DNA of 64,000 nucleotides from Sipunculus nudus (Eukaryota > Annelida > Sipuncula > Golfingiida > Sipunculidae). The position numbers and the translations under genes are program-made. Positions 9,821 to 22,819 of the stretch are shown here, in pieces; within the stretch, counting starts at the first letter, position 1; each line of letters begins with the position of its first letter. Location: assembly GCA_026874595.1 (NCBI GenBank), contig CM049322.1, positions 60,330,886-60,394,885 on the forward strand, read 5' to 3'. The notes below the pieces were generated by a model, which worked only from the letters and a program-made list of their open reading frames with translations, did no database searches and was not told where the DNA came from.

Positions 9821-12695
9821 TGTATCCCAAGACAAAGTCGGGGGATACTATGGTTTCATACCGGTCCCGCCGCCGCCGCCGCCGCATATAAATCTTGTTG
9901 GCGCGATAACCCAAAAAATATTTCACGGAACTTTACGAAACTTGGTATATGTATAGATATGAGTAAGAGGACGACGCCTATTTAAAATGAGGTCATGACC
10001 TTTACTAGGAGAGTGTCCTTGACCTTGAACAAGTCCAATATTGGGGAAAATCACACAAATTCTTTAATATCTCAAGAAATCTTGCATGGATTTATCCCAA
10101 AATCAAGTTGATGGAAGATCATGGATAGGGTTGTCATGTTCCAGAAACTGGTGGCGCCATCTATTATTCTTTACTTGTTTTCATGCCGTTTAATACCCCC
10201 AAAATTGCCACCTTACAGTACTGTGAGCATTATAAGTCAAAAACTAATGGACAGATTTCTTTTATATTATGCATATACATAGGTATTGGTTATGGGATGA
10301 TGTTTATTTAAATTGGGGTCATGACCTTTCCTATGATAGTGGCCTTGACCTTTAATATTGCCATATAAGGTTAAAAACACACCTCTTATGATATCTCCAG
10401 TGTTGATAGCCATATGGATTTCAAACATGACTTATGTATGGCCCACCACTAAAGTAAGAACCCTATAGGTTCTAGGGTCATGAGGTCAAAGGTCAAGGTC
10501 ACTGGACTGGCATTTTAAAAGATACTGTGGATGCATTTTAAGCCAAACTTTAATCCCAGGTCTTCTATCATGAATATATAGCTCACTTGCCAATAGTGGA
10601 TGATCCATATAAATTTTGGGGTCACAAGATCAAAGGTCAAGGCCACAGGAGCTATCTGTCCAAAAAATAGTTTCTGGATGATAATTCCTGCTTTTATTGA
10701 TGTATTGATTTCAAATTTGACTTATATATGTCCCATTGAAAAAGCAAAACTCCAATTGATTTTGGGGTCATGAGGTCAAAGGTCAAGGTCAAAGGACACA
10801 TCTTAAAAAAGATTGTGGATGCATTTTCAGCCAAACATTTCATCTCAGGCCTTTCATCTTGCACATATAAGTCATCTGCCAATAGAGGAAGACCCCTATC
10901 AGTTTTGAGGTCACAAGGTCAAAGGTGAAGGTCACAGGAGTCATCTGTCCAAAAATTAGTTTCTGGATGATAATTCCTGCTTTTATTGATGTAAGGATTT
11001 CAAACTTGACTTGTAAATGTCCCATTGGAAAAGCAAGACCCAAATTGATTATGGGGTCATGAGGTCAAAGGTCAAGGTCACAGGACATCTTTAAAAAGAT
11101 GTGGATGCATTTTAAGCAAAACTTTCATCCCAGGTCTACCATCTTGAATATATAGCTCACTTGCCAATAGTGGATAATCCATATAAATTTTGGGGTCACA
11201 AGGTCAAAGGTCAAGGCCACAGGAGCTATCTGTCCAAAAATTAGTTTCTGGATGATAATTCCTTCTTTTATTGATGTATGGATTTCAAACTTGACTTGTA
11301 TTTGACCCATTGGAAAAGCAAGACCCGAATTGATTTTGGGGTCATGAGGTCAAAGGTCAAGGTCACAGGAAACCTCTTTAAAAAGATTGTGGATGCAATT
11401 TCAGCCAAATAATTCATCTCAGATCTTTCATCTTGCACATATAGTTCACCTGCTAAGAGTGGAAGACCCCTATCAATTTTGGGGTCACAAGGTCAAAGGT
11501 GAAGGTCACAGGAGCCATCTGTCCAAAAATTAGTTTCTGGATGATAATTCCTGCTTTTATTGATGTATGGATTTCAAACTTGACTTGCATATGTCCTATT
11601 GGAAAAGCAAGACCTGAATTGATTTTAGGGTCATGAGGTCAAAGGTCAAGGTCCCAGGACACATCTTTAAAAAGATGTGGATGCATTTTCAGCCAAACAT
11701 TTCATCTCAGATCTTTCATCTTGCACATATAGTTCACCTGCCAAGAAAGGAAGAACCCTATCAATTTTGAGGTCACAAGGTCAAAGGTGAAGGTCACAGG
11801 AGCCATCTGTCCAAAAATTAGTTTCTGGATGATAATTCCTTCTTTTATTGATGTATGGATTTCAAACTTGACTTGTATTTGACCCATTGGAAAAGCAAGA
11901 CCCGAATTGATTTTGGGTCATGAGGTCAAAGGTCAAGGTCACAGGACACATCTTTATAAAGATTGTGGATGCATTTTCTGCCAAACAATTCATCTCAGAT
12001 CTTTCATCTTGCACATATAGTTCACCTGCCAAGAGTGAAAAACCCCTATCAATTTTGAGGTCACAAGGTCAAAGGTGAAGGTCACAGGAGCCATCTGTCC
12101 AAAAATTAGTTTCTGGATGATAATTCCTGCTTTTATTGATGTATGGTTTTCAAACTTGACTTGTATATGTCCCATTGGAAAAGCAAGACATAAATTGATT
12201 TTGGGTCATGAGGTCAAAGGTCAAGATCACAGGACACATCTTTAAAAAGATGTGGATGCATTTTCAGCCAAACATTTCATCTCAGATCTTCCATCTTGCA
12301 CATATAGTTCTCCTGCCAAGAGAGGAAGAAAACTATCAATTTAAGGTCACAAGGTCAAAGGTGAAGGTCACAGGAGCCACCTGTAAAAAAAAATTAGTTT
12401 TTGGATGATCATTCCTGCTTTATTGATGTATAGATTTCAAACTTGACTTGCATACGTCCCATTGGAAAAGCAAGACCCAAATTGATTTTGGGGTCATGAG
12501 GTCAAAGGTCAAGGTCACAGGACACATCTTTAAAAAGATCAAGGTCACAGGACCAACATCTTCAACAAGATTGTGGATTGTTAGATTGAAGAAACAATAA
12601 ATATGCCAAGTGTGTCAGTATATGCTGCTTAAAATGGGGGTCGTTCTTAAAGGGGGGGGGGCCTACTATGTCTGCGGTGCCAAGAAATGTCTAGT
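9821..12695 (+). mobile_element. Family C element C1, nested in A1
   Basis: The 5' end has the motif GTATCCCAAGACA and an inverted GGGGGATAC arm, forming a hairpin. A CCG-triplet tract follows at 9868-9885. The interior has about eight units of roughly 287 bp, each with AGGTCAAAGGTCAAGGTCA or a close variant, on one side GGGGTCATG and on the other GGGGTCACAAGG. The 3' end has a G-run, then GTCTGCGGTGCC and AAGAAATGTCTAGT. This copy lacks the left arm of the terminal hairpin that C2 keeps. An uninterrupted version of the A sequence around the insertion exists at 28931-28946, which fixes both ends. Confidence 0.82.
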
Positions 12696-14589
12696 TATCC
12701 TTACATGTTGATAATTCAAGTTTGTTCAAATGGTCTCAGTTCAGTGACTTTTGGCTGAGTTATGGGAAACTGAATTTAGTCATATGCCATAACAGCCCAT
12801 GTTAGCTAAGTGGCTACAAAAATCTTCTCAAAAAACCACTGGGCCTAATTCTTATATCTCACACATTAATTATCCTTAGATGTTGATGATTCAAGTTTGT
12901 TCAAATGGTTTTGGTTCAATGATTTTTGGCTGAGTTTTGGGAAGCTGAACTCTGCCATTTTGCTGTTATTTTCCCATATTAGTTATAAACCTACAAAATG
13001 TTTTTCGACTGATGATTCAGAGGCCAGTTTGTTTAATATTTTGCAAGAACAATTCCCTGAATAATTCTTATCATAATTGTCTTTTATGGTTCCAAAGGAT
13101 GAATTTTGGCTGAATTATAAAGATTGAATTGAGTCAATTTACCATATATATATTAGCTGTGTGAAGCAGATACATCTAGCCTAGCACCAGTTTATCAGCA
13201 TCCATTACATCATGCCTCTAGACATTTAGATTACAGGTTATCTATGGAAAATATGGACAAGAATGTTTTTTAAAAGCTTTTAAAATATGTAGATTTATGA
13301 TATTACATATCATCTGTACACTAACTCATAATTTCTCAGGAATAGCAGGAGCTGCTTTCCCCAAAATTTATGCAATTATCTGTTACATATCAAATGTTGA
13401 TGGATTCAGCTTATTTTTGCTATCTGCATTTACTTAGATATTACAGGGAAAAAGCTGAAAAAACTTTAAAAGTCTTCTTCTTGTAAGTGGTCCAGCCAAA
13501 TTGTTCAATATTTAACAGAAATGATCCCAGAGGCGAGCCCTCTACAGTTTGTTCAAATGGTTTGTATTGGATAAATATTAGCAGAGTTACATAACAGGCC
13601 AAGATTGTGTATGTTTCTTGAATAGGTTGAGAAACTGCCAACTGTTTCAGATTTGGCAACAGATCAAGAGTTCATTCAGTGCAGCCAAATATAGGTCAAG
13701 AGTTCAATCAGTGCAGCCAAGCACAAGGCATGTGATCACCTCATGGGCAGCATGTGATCATCTCATGGGTAGCATGTGATCACCTCATGGGTAGCATGTG
13801 ATCACCTCATGAGTATCATATGATCACCTCATGGGTGTCATGCCACTCAGGGCTGCATATGGAGCCAGTGTCATGCCACTCAGGGCTGCATATGGAGCCA
13901 ATCTGTGAGCTTATGCAATTGTGTGCCTACTATTTCAGATTTGGCAATAGGCAAAAGGTCAGCCTGGATTTATTTATAGCTTTGGCAGACTGCCAACTCT
14001 GTCAGATTATGCAACAGGTCAAGAGTTCACTCAGTGCAGCCAGGTAAAGGTCAAAAGTTCACTCAGTCTAGCCAGGTGCAGGTCAAGAGTTCATTCAGTG
14101 CAGTAGCCTGAGCCAGTAATTTGTCACAGTACACTTGGGGCAACAGCCTTTCTCACCTAAGCCTGGTCAGCCCCGTGCATCAGACTTAAGGTAAGTTTGA
14201 TGTATTGGCCTGATATTCTGACCTGTCTATGTGTCTTTAATGGCTTTCTTGTTCACAAGACAGATGTTGCCATCTACAATGACTTTTGCAAAGTGTATGT
14301 GCCTGCTTAATTCTATGGAGGAATTTGATATATCAGCCTGAAATTTGGCATATTTATACATGTCAAATAGCTTTGTCGTATACAAGACTGGTGGTGCCAC
14401 CTACAATCATTTTTTCGTTGTGTGCACCCATGCCAGAATTTCAACAGTGATGTTTGTGTATTGTTTCTTGTTCAAAATGTTTAGTACTTGCATTGTTCAT
14501 ATATATGAAAAGTAGTGGTTCAGCATTGAAGCGTTATACCTGGTGTATATCCATATGCACAGGTTCGCATTAGGCCTGTAGGCCTTGTT
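12696..14589 (+). mobile_element. Family A element A1, 3' part
   Basis: It resumes the A sequence broken at 9820 and runs to the A 3' end, where CACAGGTTCGC (14558-14568) is followed by the hairpin AGGCC-TGTA-GGCCT and TGTT. Inside are short repeats of TTCACTCAGTGCAGCCA type near 13680-14105 and a family-typical GGTGGTGCCACC near 14389. It supplies the empty-site versions of insertions seen in A4 (near 13135 and 14409). Confidence 0.8.
13728..13903 (+). repeat. 22-bp and 33-bp tandem repeats inside A1
   Basis: Five copies of a 22-bp unit with GCATGTGATCACCTCATGGG run from 13728 to about 13838. They are followed directly by two copies of a 33-bp unit containing TGCCACTCAGGGCTGCATAT. Confidence 0.85.
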
Positions 14590-14663
14590 AAATTTTGTAT
14601 AAACTGACAGCACACCATTCCAGCACCCCGCATGCATAGGCCTGTGTGCTGGTGTTATGTAAG
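14590..14663. other. Spacer between A1 and the minisatellite
   Basis: 74 bp of non-repetitive sequence lie between the A1 3' terminus and the first 42-bp unit. No feature is seen. Confidence 0.5.
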
Positions 14664-16193
14664 CTGGTATCTATAAACACTGGCTCTGGGATGGTCCTCG
14701 CTGGGCTGGTATCTATAAACACTGGCTCTGGGGTGGTCCTCAATGGGCTAGCATCTATAAACACTGGCTCTGGGGTGGTCCTCAATGGGCTAGCATCGAT
14801 AAACACTGGCTATGGGGTTGTCCTCCCCGGGCTGGTATCTATTAACACTGGCTCTGGGATGGTTCTCTCTAGGCTGGTATCTATAAACACTGGCTCTGGA
14901 ATAGTCCTCTCTGGGCTGATATCTATAAACACTGGCTTTGAGCTTGTCCTCCTTGGGCTAGTATCTATAAACACTGGCTCTGAGCTTGTCCTCCTTGGGC
15001 TGGTATCTATAAACACTGGCTCTGGGATAGTCTTCTCTGGTCTGATATCTATAAACACTGGCTCTGAGCTTGTCCTCCTTGGGCTGGTATCTATAAACAC
15101 TGGCTCTGAGCTTGTCCTCCTTGGGCTGGTATCTATAAACACTGGCTCTGAGCTTGTCCTCCTTGGGCTGGTATCTATAAACACTGGCTCTGAGCTTGTC
15201 CTCCTTGGGCTGGTATCTATAAACACTGGCTCTGAGCTTGTCCTCCTTGGGCTGGTATCTATAAACACTGGCTCTGAGCTTGTCCTCCTTGGGCTGGTAT
15301 CTATAAACACTGGCTCTGAGCTTGTCCTTCTTGGGCTGGTATCTATAAACACTGGCTCTGAGCTTGTCCTCCTTGGGCTGGTATCTATAAACACTGGCTC
15401 TGAGCTTGTCCTCCTTGGGCTGGTATCTATAAACACTGGCTCTGAGCTTGTCCTCCTTGGGCTGGTATCTATAAACATTGGCTCTGGGATAGTCCTCCTT
15501 GGGCTGGTATCTATAACCACAGGCTCTGAGCTTGTCCTCCTTGGGCTGGTATCTATAAACACTGGCTCTGAGCTTGTCCTTCTTTGGCTGGTATCTATAA
15601 ACACTGGCTCTGAGCTTGTCCTCCTTGGGCTGGTATCTATAAACACTGGCTCTGAGCTTGTCCTCCTTGGGCTGGTATCTATAAACACTGGCTCTGAGCT
15701 TGTCCTCCTTGGGCTGGTATCTATAAACACTGGTTCTGAGCTTGTCCTCCTTTGGCTGATATCTATAAACACTGGCTCTGAGCTTGTCCTCCTTGGGCTG
15801 GTATCTATAAACACTGGCTCTGAGCTTGTCCTCCTTGGGCTGGTATCTATAAACACTGGCTTTGAGCTTGTCCTCCTTGGGCTAGTATCTATAAACACTG
15901 GCTCTGAGCTTGTCCTCCTTGGGTTGATATGTATTGACACTGGCTCTGAGCTAGTCCTCCTTGGGCTGGTATCTATAAACACTGGCTCTGAGCTTGTCCT
16001 CCTTGGGCTGGTATCTATAAACACTGGCTCTGGGATAGTCCTCTCTGGGCTGTTATCTATAAACACTGGCTCTGAGCTTGTCCTCCTTGGGCTGGTATCT
16101 ATAAACACTTGCTCTGAGCTTGTCCTCCTTGGGCTGGTATCTATAAACACTGGCTCTGAGCTTGTCCTCGCTGGGCTGGTCCTTGCTGGGTAG
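14664..16193. repeat. 42-bp minisatellite, about 36 units
   Basis: The unit contains GGTATCTATAAACACTGGCT and GAGCTTGTCCTCCTT. Because 42 is divisible by three, it stays open on both strands: a 14-residue repeat like GLVSINTGSELVLL on plus and TSPRRTSSEPVFID on minus. Edge units differ (GGGATGGTCCTC or GGGGTGGTCCTC instead of GAGCTTGTCCTC), while the middle is nearly uniform, as expected of array homogenisation. The open frames follow from the period and are not evidence of a gene. Confidence 0.93.
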
Positions 16194-16914
16194 ATATCTT
16201 TTTTCCTGGTGATGGGAACATGGCTATGATAATGTAGTCGTAATTTTATAGTTGGTCGATGACGCTGGAACAGAATGGGATCATCATGTGACATTTTATT
16301 TAATTAGAGTATGTAGACACAAACCTAGTCACGGCATGGTGTATGAAACACTGCTTTAACAGCGTGATAGAAATGTTTAGTTTACAAATACTGGATTGTG
16401 CATGTACAAGTTATGATAATAAGACATAAAAAGAACAACTGTTATGCTCATAAAATATCATTTAACAATTGATTTTGCAGGTATATCCACCCAGCTGGTA
16501 TAGCTGTCCAGTCATCCAATCAAAATCTTCAATTTAAATAACTTGACCGATCAGTAGTTTCCTTTTGGTCATTTTTCAGAAATGTTATCTATTAATTCTA
16601 ATCCAAGGCAGTTCTGTGACTATGTATCTTTATTTCAAATGCCGTCAGTCAACTGGAATGTAGTCATAAGTGAATGTTATCAATGCTAATTTCTCCAGTC
16701 AGACCCCAAGATTAAGATTATATTGGTCTATCAGCTTACTTCTTGTAGTGTGAGGTTGTAGTGTTTGGGAATTGGAGGCCCATGGAGGATTTTGGATGGT
16801 TCCTGTGTATTATCATCTGCCACATACATTTTACAACTGTAGATTTGTATAAGCTGAGTCTTTTTCATAGTTTACTATTTTATTGTGGCAGTGCTTGAAT
16901 AAGCAGGTACCCTA
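16194..16914. other. Low-copy DNA, no gene seen
   Basis: AT-rich, no tandem structure, no frame with recognisable features. Confidence 0.5.
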
Positions 16915-17791
16915 TATATAGTAATCGTTCAGTCTGTCTGTCTGTCTGTCCATCGAAAAATTTGTTTCTTGATGATAACTTCAGTTTGGATTGACATGGA
17001 TTTCAAACTTTATTGTGTATGGCCCACCACTAAAGCAGTTAAGAACCCCATTAATTTTGGGGTCATGAGGTCAAAGGTAAAGGCCACAGTCCCCACATAT
17101 TTAAAAAGATTATGGATGCATTTTTGGCCATACTTTTCATCCAAGACCTACCATATTGCACATACAGATCACCTGCAAATAGTGAAAGATCCCTTTAAAT
17201 ATTTGGGTCACAAGGTCAGAGGGAAAGGTCACAGGAGCCATTTGTCTACAAATTGATTTCCAGATTATACCTCCAGTTTGGATAGACCTATGGATTTTAA
17301 ACATGACTTCTGTATAGCCAATTACTAAAGCAAGAAACCTCTAGATATTGGGGGTCATGAGGTCAAACATTAAGGTCACAGGACCCACATCTTTAAAATT
17401 TGTGAATGCATTTTAAGTCATACTTTTCATCCAAGACCTTCCATCTTGCAACAATAGCTCACCTGCTAACTTGGAAAGATTTCTTTCGATCTTGTGGTCA
17501 TAAGGTGAACAGTCAAGGTCACAGGAGCCATCTGTCTTCAAATTTGTTTCTGGATTATAACTCCAGTTTGAATTGACATATGGATTTCCAACTTTATTTA
17601 TTAATGGTCAGCTACTAATGTAAGAACCCTTTAGATTTTGGGGGCACAAGGTCAGAGGTCAAGGTTACCACACCCAAATCTTTAACAAGATTGTGCAGGC
17701 TTTGTTAATGTTTTATCCAAAATCTTTCATTTTGGGATTCCCTGAAAATATGGGAAGATCGAACCATATTGATATCAACATCTCAAGTTCA
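16915..17791 (+). mobile_element. Diverged AGGTCA-array relic (C/F type)
   Basis: A GTCTGTCTGTCTGTC tract at 16930-16949 leads into units of about 270-300 bp that resemble the C and F interiors: GGGGTCATGAGGTCAAAGG, then AAAGATTATGGATGCATTTT, then GGGTCACAAGGTCAGAGG. It is more diverged than C1 or C2, and no typical 3' hairpin with CTAG is visible, so it is probably an old truncated copy. Confidence 0.7.
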
Positions 17792-17943
17792 AAGGTTAAA
17801 GTCACAGGACCGTCCTACTGATTTATATGCTTAAACAGGCTTACAGTTAAATACATCTGATAATATTAAGGTTAAAGTCACAGGACCGTCCTACTGATTT
17901 ATATGCTTAAACAGGCTTACAGTTAAATACATCTGATAATATT
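17792..17943. repeat. 76-bp perfect tandem duplication
   Basis: The 76 bp starting AAGGTTAAAGTCACAGGACC at 17792 are repeated immediately at 17868. The two copies look identical, so the event is recent. Confidence 0.9.
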
Positions 17944-18282
17944 ATGCCTCCATTGCTTCAAATGCTCCACTCCTCCACCTTCATACATGATTATCACTGG
18001 TTCATCTCGTTTCAGGTGTTTAAATGCTGTTTTAGGTCAGTTTCCTCTGCGTCTGGATGTAACCATGCAGGTCTTTTATTATATTTTTCGAAGCAGCACT
18101 CAGACCGCACTAGAAGTCTATGGATCTTTTGCAGGGCCCTTCCTGACCTGTCAGTATTCTAGTTCACAGCAGGGCTCAACAGTAAAGGTTAATTACTTGC
18201 CGGAGGCAAGTAAAAGTTCATGAAAATAGTGGTAGGGAAACCAACAGTGGGCGCCTGCTTGTTCTGACTGGGCCAGTGGGTC
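17944..18282. other. Low-copy DNA with a small hairpin
   Basis: It contains the hairpin ACTTGCC-GGA-GGCAAGT at 18195-18211. No convincing gene: two overlapping 72-78-residue frames have no family signature. Confidence 0.4.
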
Positions 18283-20510
18283 CAACATAAACCTTTCCAC
18301 AAACCGTGAACCTTAAATAATCTTCATTTAGCTTGTGAAATCAGGTTGTAATACATAAACCTTTCCACAAACCATGAACCTTAAATAATCTTCATTTAGC
18401 TCGGGAAATCACGTTGTAATACATAAACCTTTCCACAAACCGTGAACCTTAAATAATCTTCATTTAGCTTGTGAAATCACGTTGTAATACATTAACCTTT
18501 ACACAAACCCTAAACCTTAAATGATCTTCATTTAGCTCGTGAAATCACGTTGTAATACATAAACCTTTCCACAAACCGTGAACCTTAAATAATCTTCATT
18601 TAGCTCGGGAAATCACGTTGTAATACATAAACCTTTCCATAAACCGTGAACCTTAAATAATCTTCATTTAGCTCATGAAATCACGTTGTGATACATAAAC
18701 CTTTACACAAACCCTAAACCTTAAATGATCTTCATTTAGCTCGTGAAATCACGTTGTAATACATAAACCTTTCCACAAACCGTGAACCTTAAATGATCTT
18801 CATTTAGCTCGTGAAATCACGTTGTAATACATAAACCTTTCCACAAACCGTGAACCTTAAATAATCTTCATTTAGCTCGGGAAATCACGATGTAATACAT
18901 AAACCTTTCCACAAACCGTGAACCTTAAGTGATCTTCATTTAGCTCGTGAAATCACGTTGTAATACATAAACCTTTCCACAAACCGTGAACCTTAAATAA
19001 TCTTCATTTAGCTTGTGAAATCACGTTGTAATACATTAACCTTTACACAAACCCTAAACCTTAAATGATCTTCATTTAGCTCGTGAAATCACGTTGTAAT
19101 ACATAAACCTTTCCACAAACCGTGAACCTTAAATAATCTTCATTTAGTTCGGGAAATCACGTTGTAATACATAAACCTTTCCACAAACCGTGAACCTTAA
19201 ATGATCTTCATTCAGCTCGTGAAATCACGTTGTAATACATAAACCTTTCCACAAACCGTGAACCTTAAATAATCTTTATTTAGCTCATGAAATCACGTTG
19301 TAATACCTAAACCTTTACACAAACCCTAAACCTTAAATGATCTTCATTTAGCTCGTGAAATCACGTTGTAATACATAAACCTTTCCACAAACCGTGAACC
19401 TTAAATGATCTTCATTTAGCTCGTGAAATCACGTTGTAATACATAAACCTTTCCACAAACCATGAACCTTAAATAATCTTCATTTAGCTCGTGGAATCAT
19501 GTTGTAATAACATAAACCTTTACACAAACCCTAAACCTTAAATGATCTTCATTTAGCTCATGAAATCACGTTGTAATACATAAACCTTTCCACACACTGT
19601 GAACCTTAAATGATCTTCATTTAGCTCAGAAAATCACGTTGTAATACATACACCTTTCCACAAACCGTGAACCTTAAATGATCTTCATTTAGCTCGTGAA
19701 ATTGCGTTGTTATACATAAACCTTTCCACAAACCGTGAACCTTAAATAATCTTCATTTAGCTCGTGAAATCACGTTGTAATACATAAACCTTTACACAAA
19801 CCCTAAACCTTAAATGATCTTCATTTAGCTTGTGAAATCACGTTGTTATACATTACCCTTTCCACAAACCGTGAACCTTAAATAATCTTCATTTAGCTAC
19901 GGAAATCATGTTGTAATACATAAACCTTTACACAAACCGTGAACCTTAAATGATCTTCATTTAGCTCGGGAAATCTCGTTGTATTACATAAACCTTTACA
20001 CAAACCGTGAACCTTAAATAAACTTCATTTAGCTCGTGAAATCACGTTGTAATACATAAACCTTTACACAAACCCTAAACCTTAAATGATCTTCATTTAT
20101 CTCGTGAAATCACGTTGTAATACATAAATCTTTCCACAAACCGTGAACCTTAAATAATCTTCATTTAGCTCGTGAAATCACGTTGTAATACATAAACCTT
20201 CACACAAACCCTAAACCTTAAATGATCTTCATTTAGCTGGTGAAATCACGTTGTAATACATTAACCTTTCCACAAACCATTAACCTTAAATGATCTTCAT
20301 TTAGCTCATGAAATCACGTTGTAATACATAAACCTTTCCACAAACCGTGAACCTTAAATGATCTTCATTTAGCTTGTGAAATCACGTTGTAATACATAAA
20401 CCTTTCCACAAACCATGAACCTTAAATAATCTTCATTTAGCTCGGGAAATCACATTGTAATACATAAACCTTTCCACAAACCGTGAACCTTAAATTATCT
20501 TCATTTAGCT
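18283..20510. repeat. 68-bp satellite array, about 33 units
   Basis: The unit contains CATAAACCTTTCCACAAACC, TTAAATAATCTTCATTTAGC and GTGAAATCACGTTGTAATAC. Two unit types mix: one with CCACAAACCGTGAACC, the other with ACACAAACCCTAAACC. The second type recurs at multiples of 68 bp (about 204, 340, 272, 204, 272, 272 and 136), so it has no fixed higher-order period. Units are 68 bp and carry no long frame. The array ends where TTTAGCTGTGTTCTC departs from the unit. Confidence 0.94.
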
Positions 20511-20671
20511 GTGTTCTCTTTAAGGAGAAGTGAAATCACGTTGTAAGACAGGTCTCTATCTAAAATTATCTGCATGTTCATCTGTGCTAATGTAAAAGAG
20601 AAATATAATCAACAAACTAACATTTAAACATGTATATTTTTGCAAAAAAGTATATCATGTATATCACAATG
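20511..20671. other. Spacer after the 68-bp array
   Basis: A partial repeat phrase (GTGAAATCACGTTGTAAGAC near 20530) is followed by AT-rich non-repetitive DNA. Confidence 0.4.
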
Positions 20672-20762
20672 TTAGCGAATCTGTGAGCTGATGCGATGGT
20701 GTGGCGTTGTCCGTCGTGCGTCATAGCTATCTCAAAAAGGGCAGGAGCTAGCATCACCAATT
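20672..20762 (+). mobile_element. Family A 5' terminal fragment (A2)
   Basis: It starts TTAGCGAATCTGTGAGC and has the GTTGTCCGTC tract and the AGCTAGCATCACCAA phrase seen in A3 and A4. After about 90 bp it passes directly into the 5' end of element B1, either interrupted by B1 or truncated. Confidence 0.75.
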
Positions 20763-22819
20763 TTTAGCTCAGCTGACTGAAAGTCATCTGAGCTATAGCG
20801 ATCACTCTTTGTCCGTCGTCCGTCTGTCCGTCTGTCCGTCTTTCCGTCCGTTAACCAGGCACAAATCGTAACCGCTGGACCTAGAACCTTGTAACTTGGG
20901 ATTCTGAGAGGTCCATAAAAAATCTCCTTGGAAACCAGAAATTAGGTCTCTGTTACCCATATCCTTCGAGCTATGTGGCCCCAAAGTACCCCCCAGAAAA
21001 GTCAAAAATTTCATACAAAAACTTCAATATCTCATTAACTACTTGACTGATGGTCATGATTTTTGGCATACATATTGATCATGAGATGTTACATCACTTC
21101 CTGCAGACTGGTGGCGCCACCTGTATTTTTCGATTTTTTACGAATTTTTTTCTCTATTTTTGAGACCTTTAAAAATGTGAACATCTGTTAACAAGGCACA
21201 AATCATAAAGACTGGACTTAGAATCTTAATTCTTGACACACTGAGAGGTCCATAAAAAATCTCCTTGGAAACCAGAAATTAGGTCTCTGTTACCCATATC
21301 CTTTGAGCTATGGGGCCCCAAAATACCCCCCAGAATAGTAAAAAATTTCATACAAAAACTTCAATATCTCAATAACTACATCACTGATGGTCTTCATTTT
21401 TGGCATACATATTGATCATGAGATGTTCGATCAGTTCCTGCAGACTGGTGGCGCCACCTGTACTGTTAGATTTTTTACGATTTTTTCCTCTATTTTTGAG
21501 ACCTTTGAGGATGCTGTCATCTGTTAGCGTGGCACAAATCGTAACGACTGGACCTAGAATCTTCGTTTTCGACACACTGAGAGACCTATGAAAAGTCTCC
21601 ATGGAAACCAGAAATTAGGTCTCTGTTACCCATATCCTTCGAGCTATGGGGCCCAAAATTACCCCCCAGAATAGTCAAAAATTTCATACAAAAACTTCAA
21701 TATCTCATTAACTGCATCACTGATGGTCATGATTTTCAACATACATATTGATCATGAGATGTTTCATCAGTTTGTGCAGACTGGTGGCGCCACCTGTATT
21801 TTTCAATGTTCACGAATTGTTTTCTCCTTTTTTGAGACCTTTAAGGATGTAGTTATCTGTCAACAGGGTACAAATCGTAACGACTGGACCTAGAATCTTC
21901 GTTCTTGACACACAGGGAGACCCATGATAAGTCTCCATGGAAACCTGAAATTTGGTCTCTGTTACCCATATCCTTTGAGCTATGGCACTCCAAAGTACAG
22001 CTCAGAATAATGGAAAATTTGATACAAAAGCTAAAGATTCTGAACAACTAATGCAGAGATAACCATAATTGTTTGCATGGATATTGATCATGGAGTGTTT
22101 CATAAGTTTCTGCAGACTGGTGGCACCACCTGTATTTGTTTGTTTTTTTTACGAAATTTTTCTGTATTTTTGAGACCTTTAAAGATATGAACATCTGTTA
22201 ACAGGGCACAAATCATAAAAACTGGACCAAGAATCTTCATTCTTGACACACAGGGAGACCCATGAAAAGTCTCCATGGAAACTTGAAATTAGGTCTCTGT
22301 TACCCATATTCTTCAAGCTGTATGGGTCCAAAATACCCCCCCCAGAATAATGGAAAATTTGATACAAAAACTGCAGTATTTCAATAACTACAATACTGAT
22401 GGTCATGATTTTCGGCATACATATTGATCATGAGCTGTTCCATCAGTTTCTGCAGACTGGGTGTGCCACCTCTATTTTTTTTTCAAATTTTTACGAATTT
22501 TTTTCTTTTTTTTGAGACCTTTAAAGATGTGGTTATCTGTCAACAGGGTACAAATCGCAACAACTGGACCTAGAATCTTCATTCTTGTCATGCAAGGAGG
22601 CCCATGAAAGGTGCCTGTGGAAACTTGAAATTAGGTCTCTGTTACCCATATCCTTCAAGCTATAGGACTCCGAAGTATCCTTCAGAATAATGGACAATTT
22701 GATACAAAAACTGAAGTATCTGAACAACTAATGCAGAGATCACCATGATTTTTTGCATGGATATTGACCATTAAGTGTTTTTATTAGTTTCTGCAGACTG
22801 GTGGAGCCACCTGTATTTT
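20763..22819 (+). mobile_element. Family B element B1, 5' part
   Basis: The 5' end is a hairpin: AGCTCAG-C-TGACT paired with AGTCA-T-CTGAGCT. A GTCCGTCTGTCC tract follows. Six internal units of about 338 bp carry GGTGGCGCCACCTGTA (at 21111, 21449 and 21785, more diverged later), TTAGGTCTCTGTTACCCATA and TTTTTGAGACC. Frames on both strands are broken and repeat with the units. The part is interrupted at 22820 by a family D element. Confidence 0.82.

Noticed and set aside
14646-16294. Long open frames of about 500 codons on both strands
   Set aside because: They follow from a 42-bp tandem unit without stops; both strands are open at once, and there is no start context, domain or splice structure.
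18490-20220. AAACCCTAAACC motifs like plant-type telomere repeats
   Set aside because: They occur once per unit in one variant of the 68-bp satellite and are not tandem heptamers.
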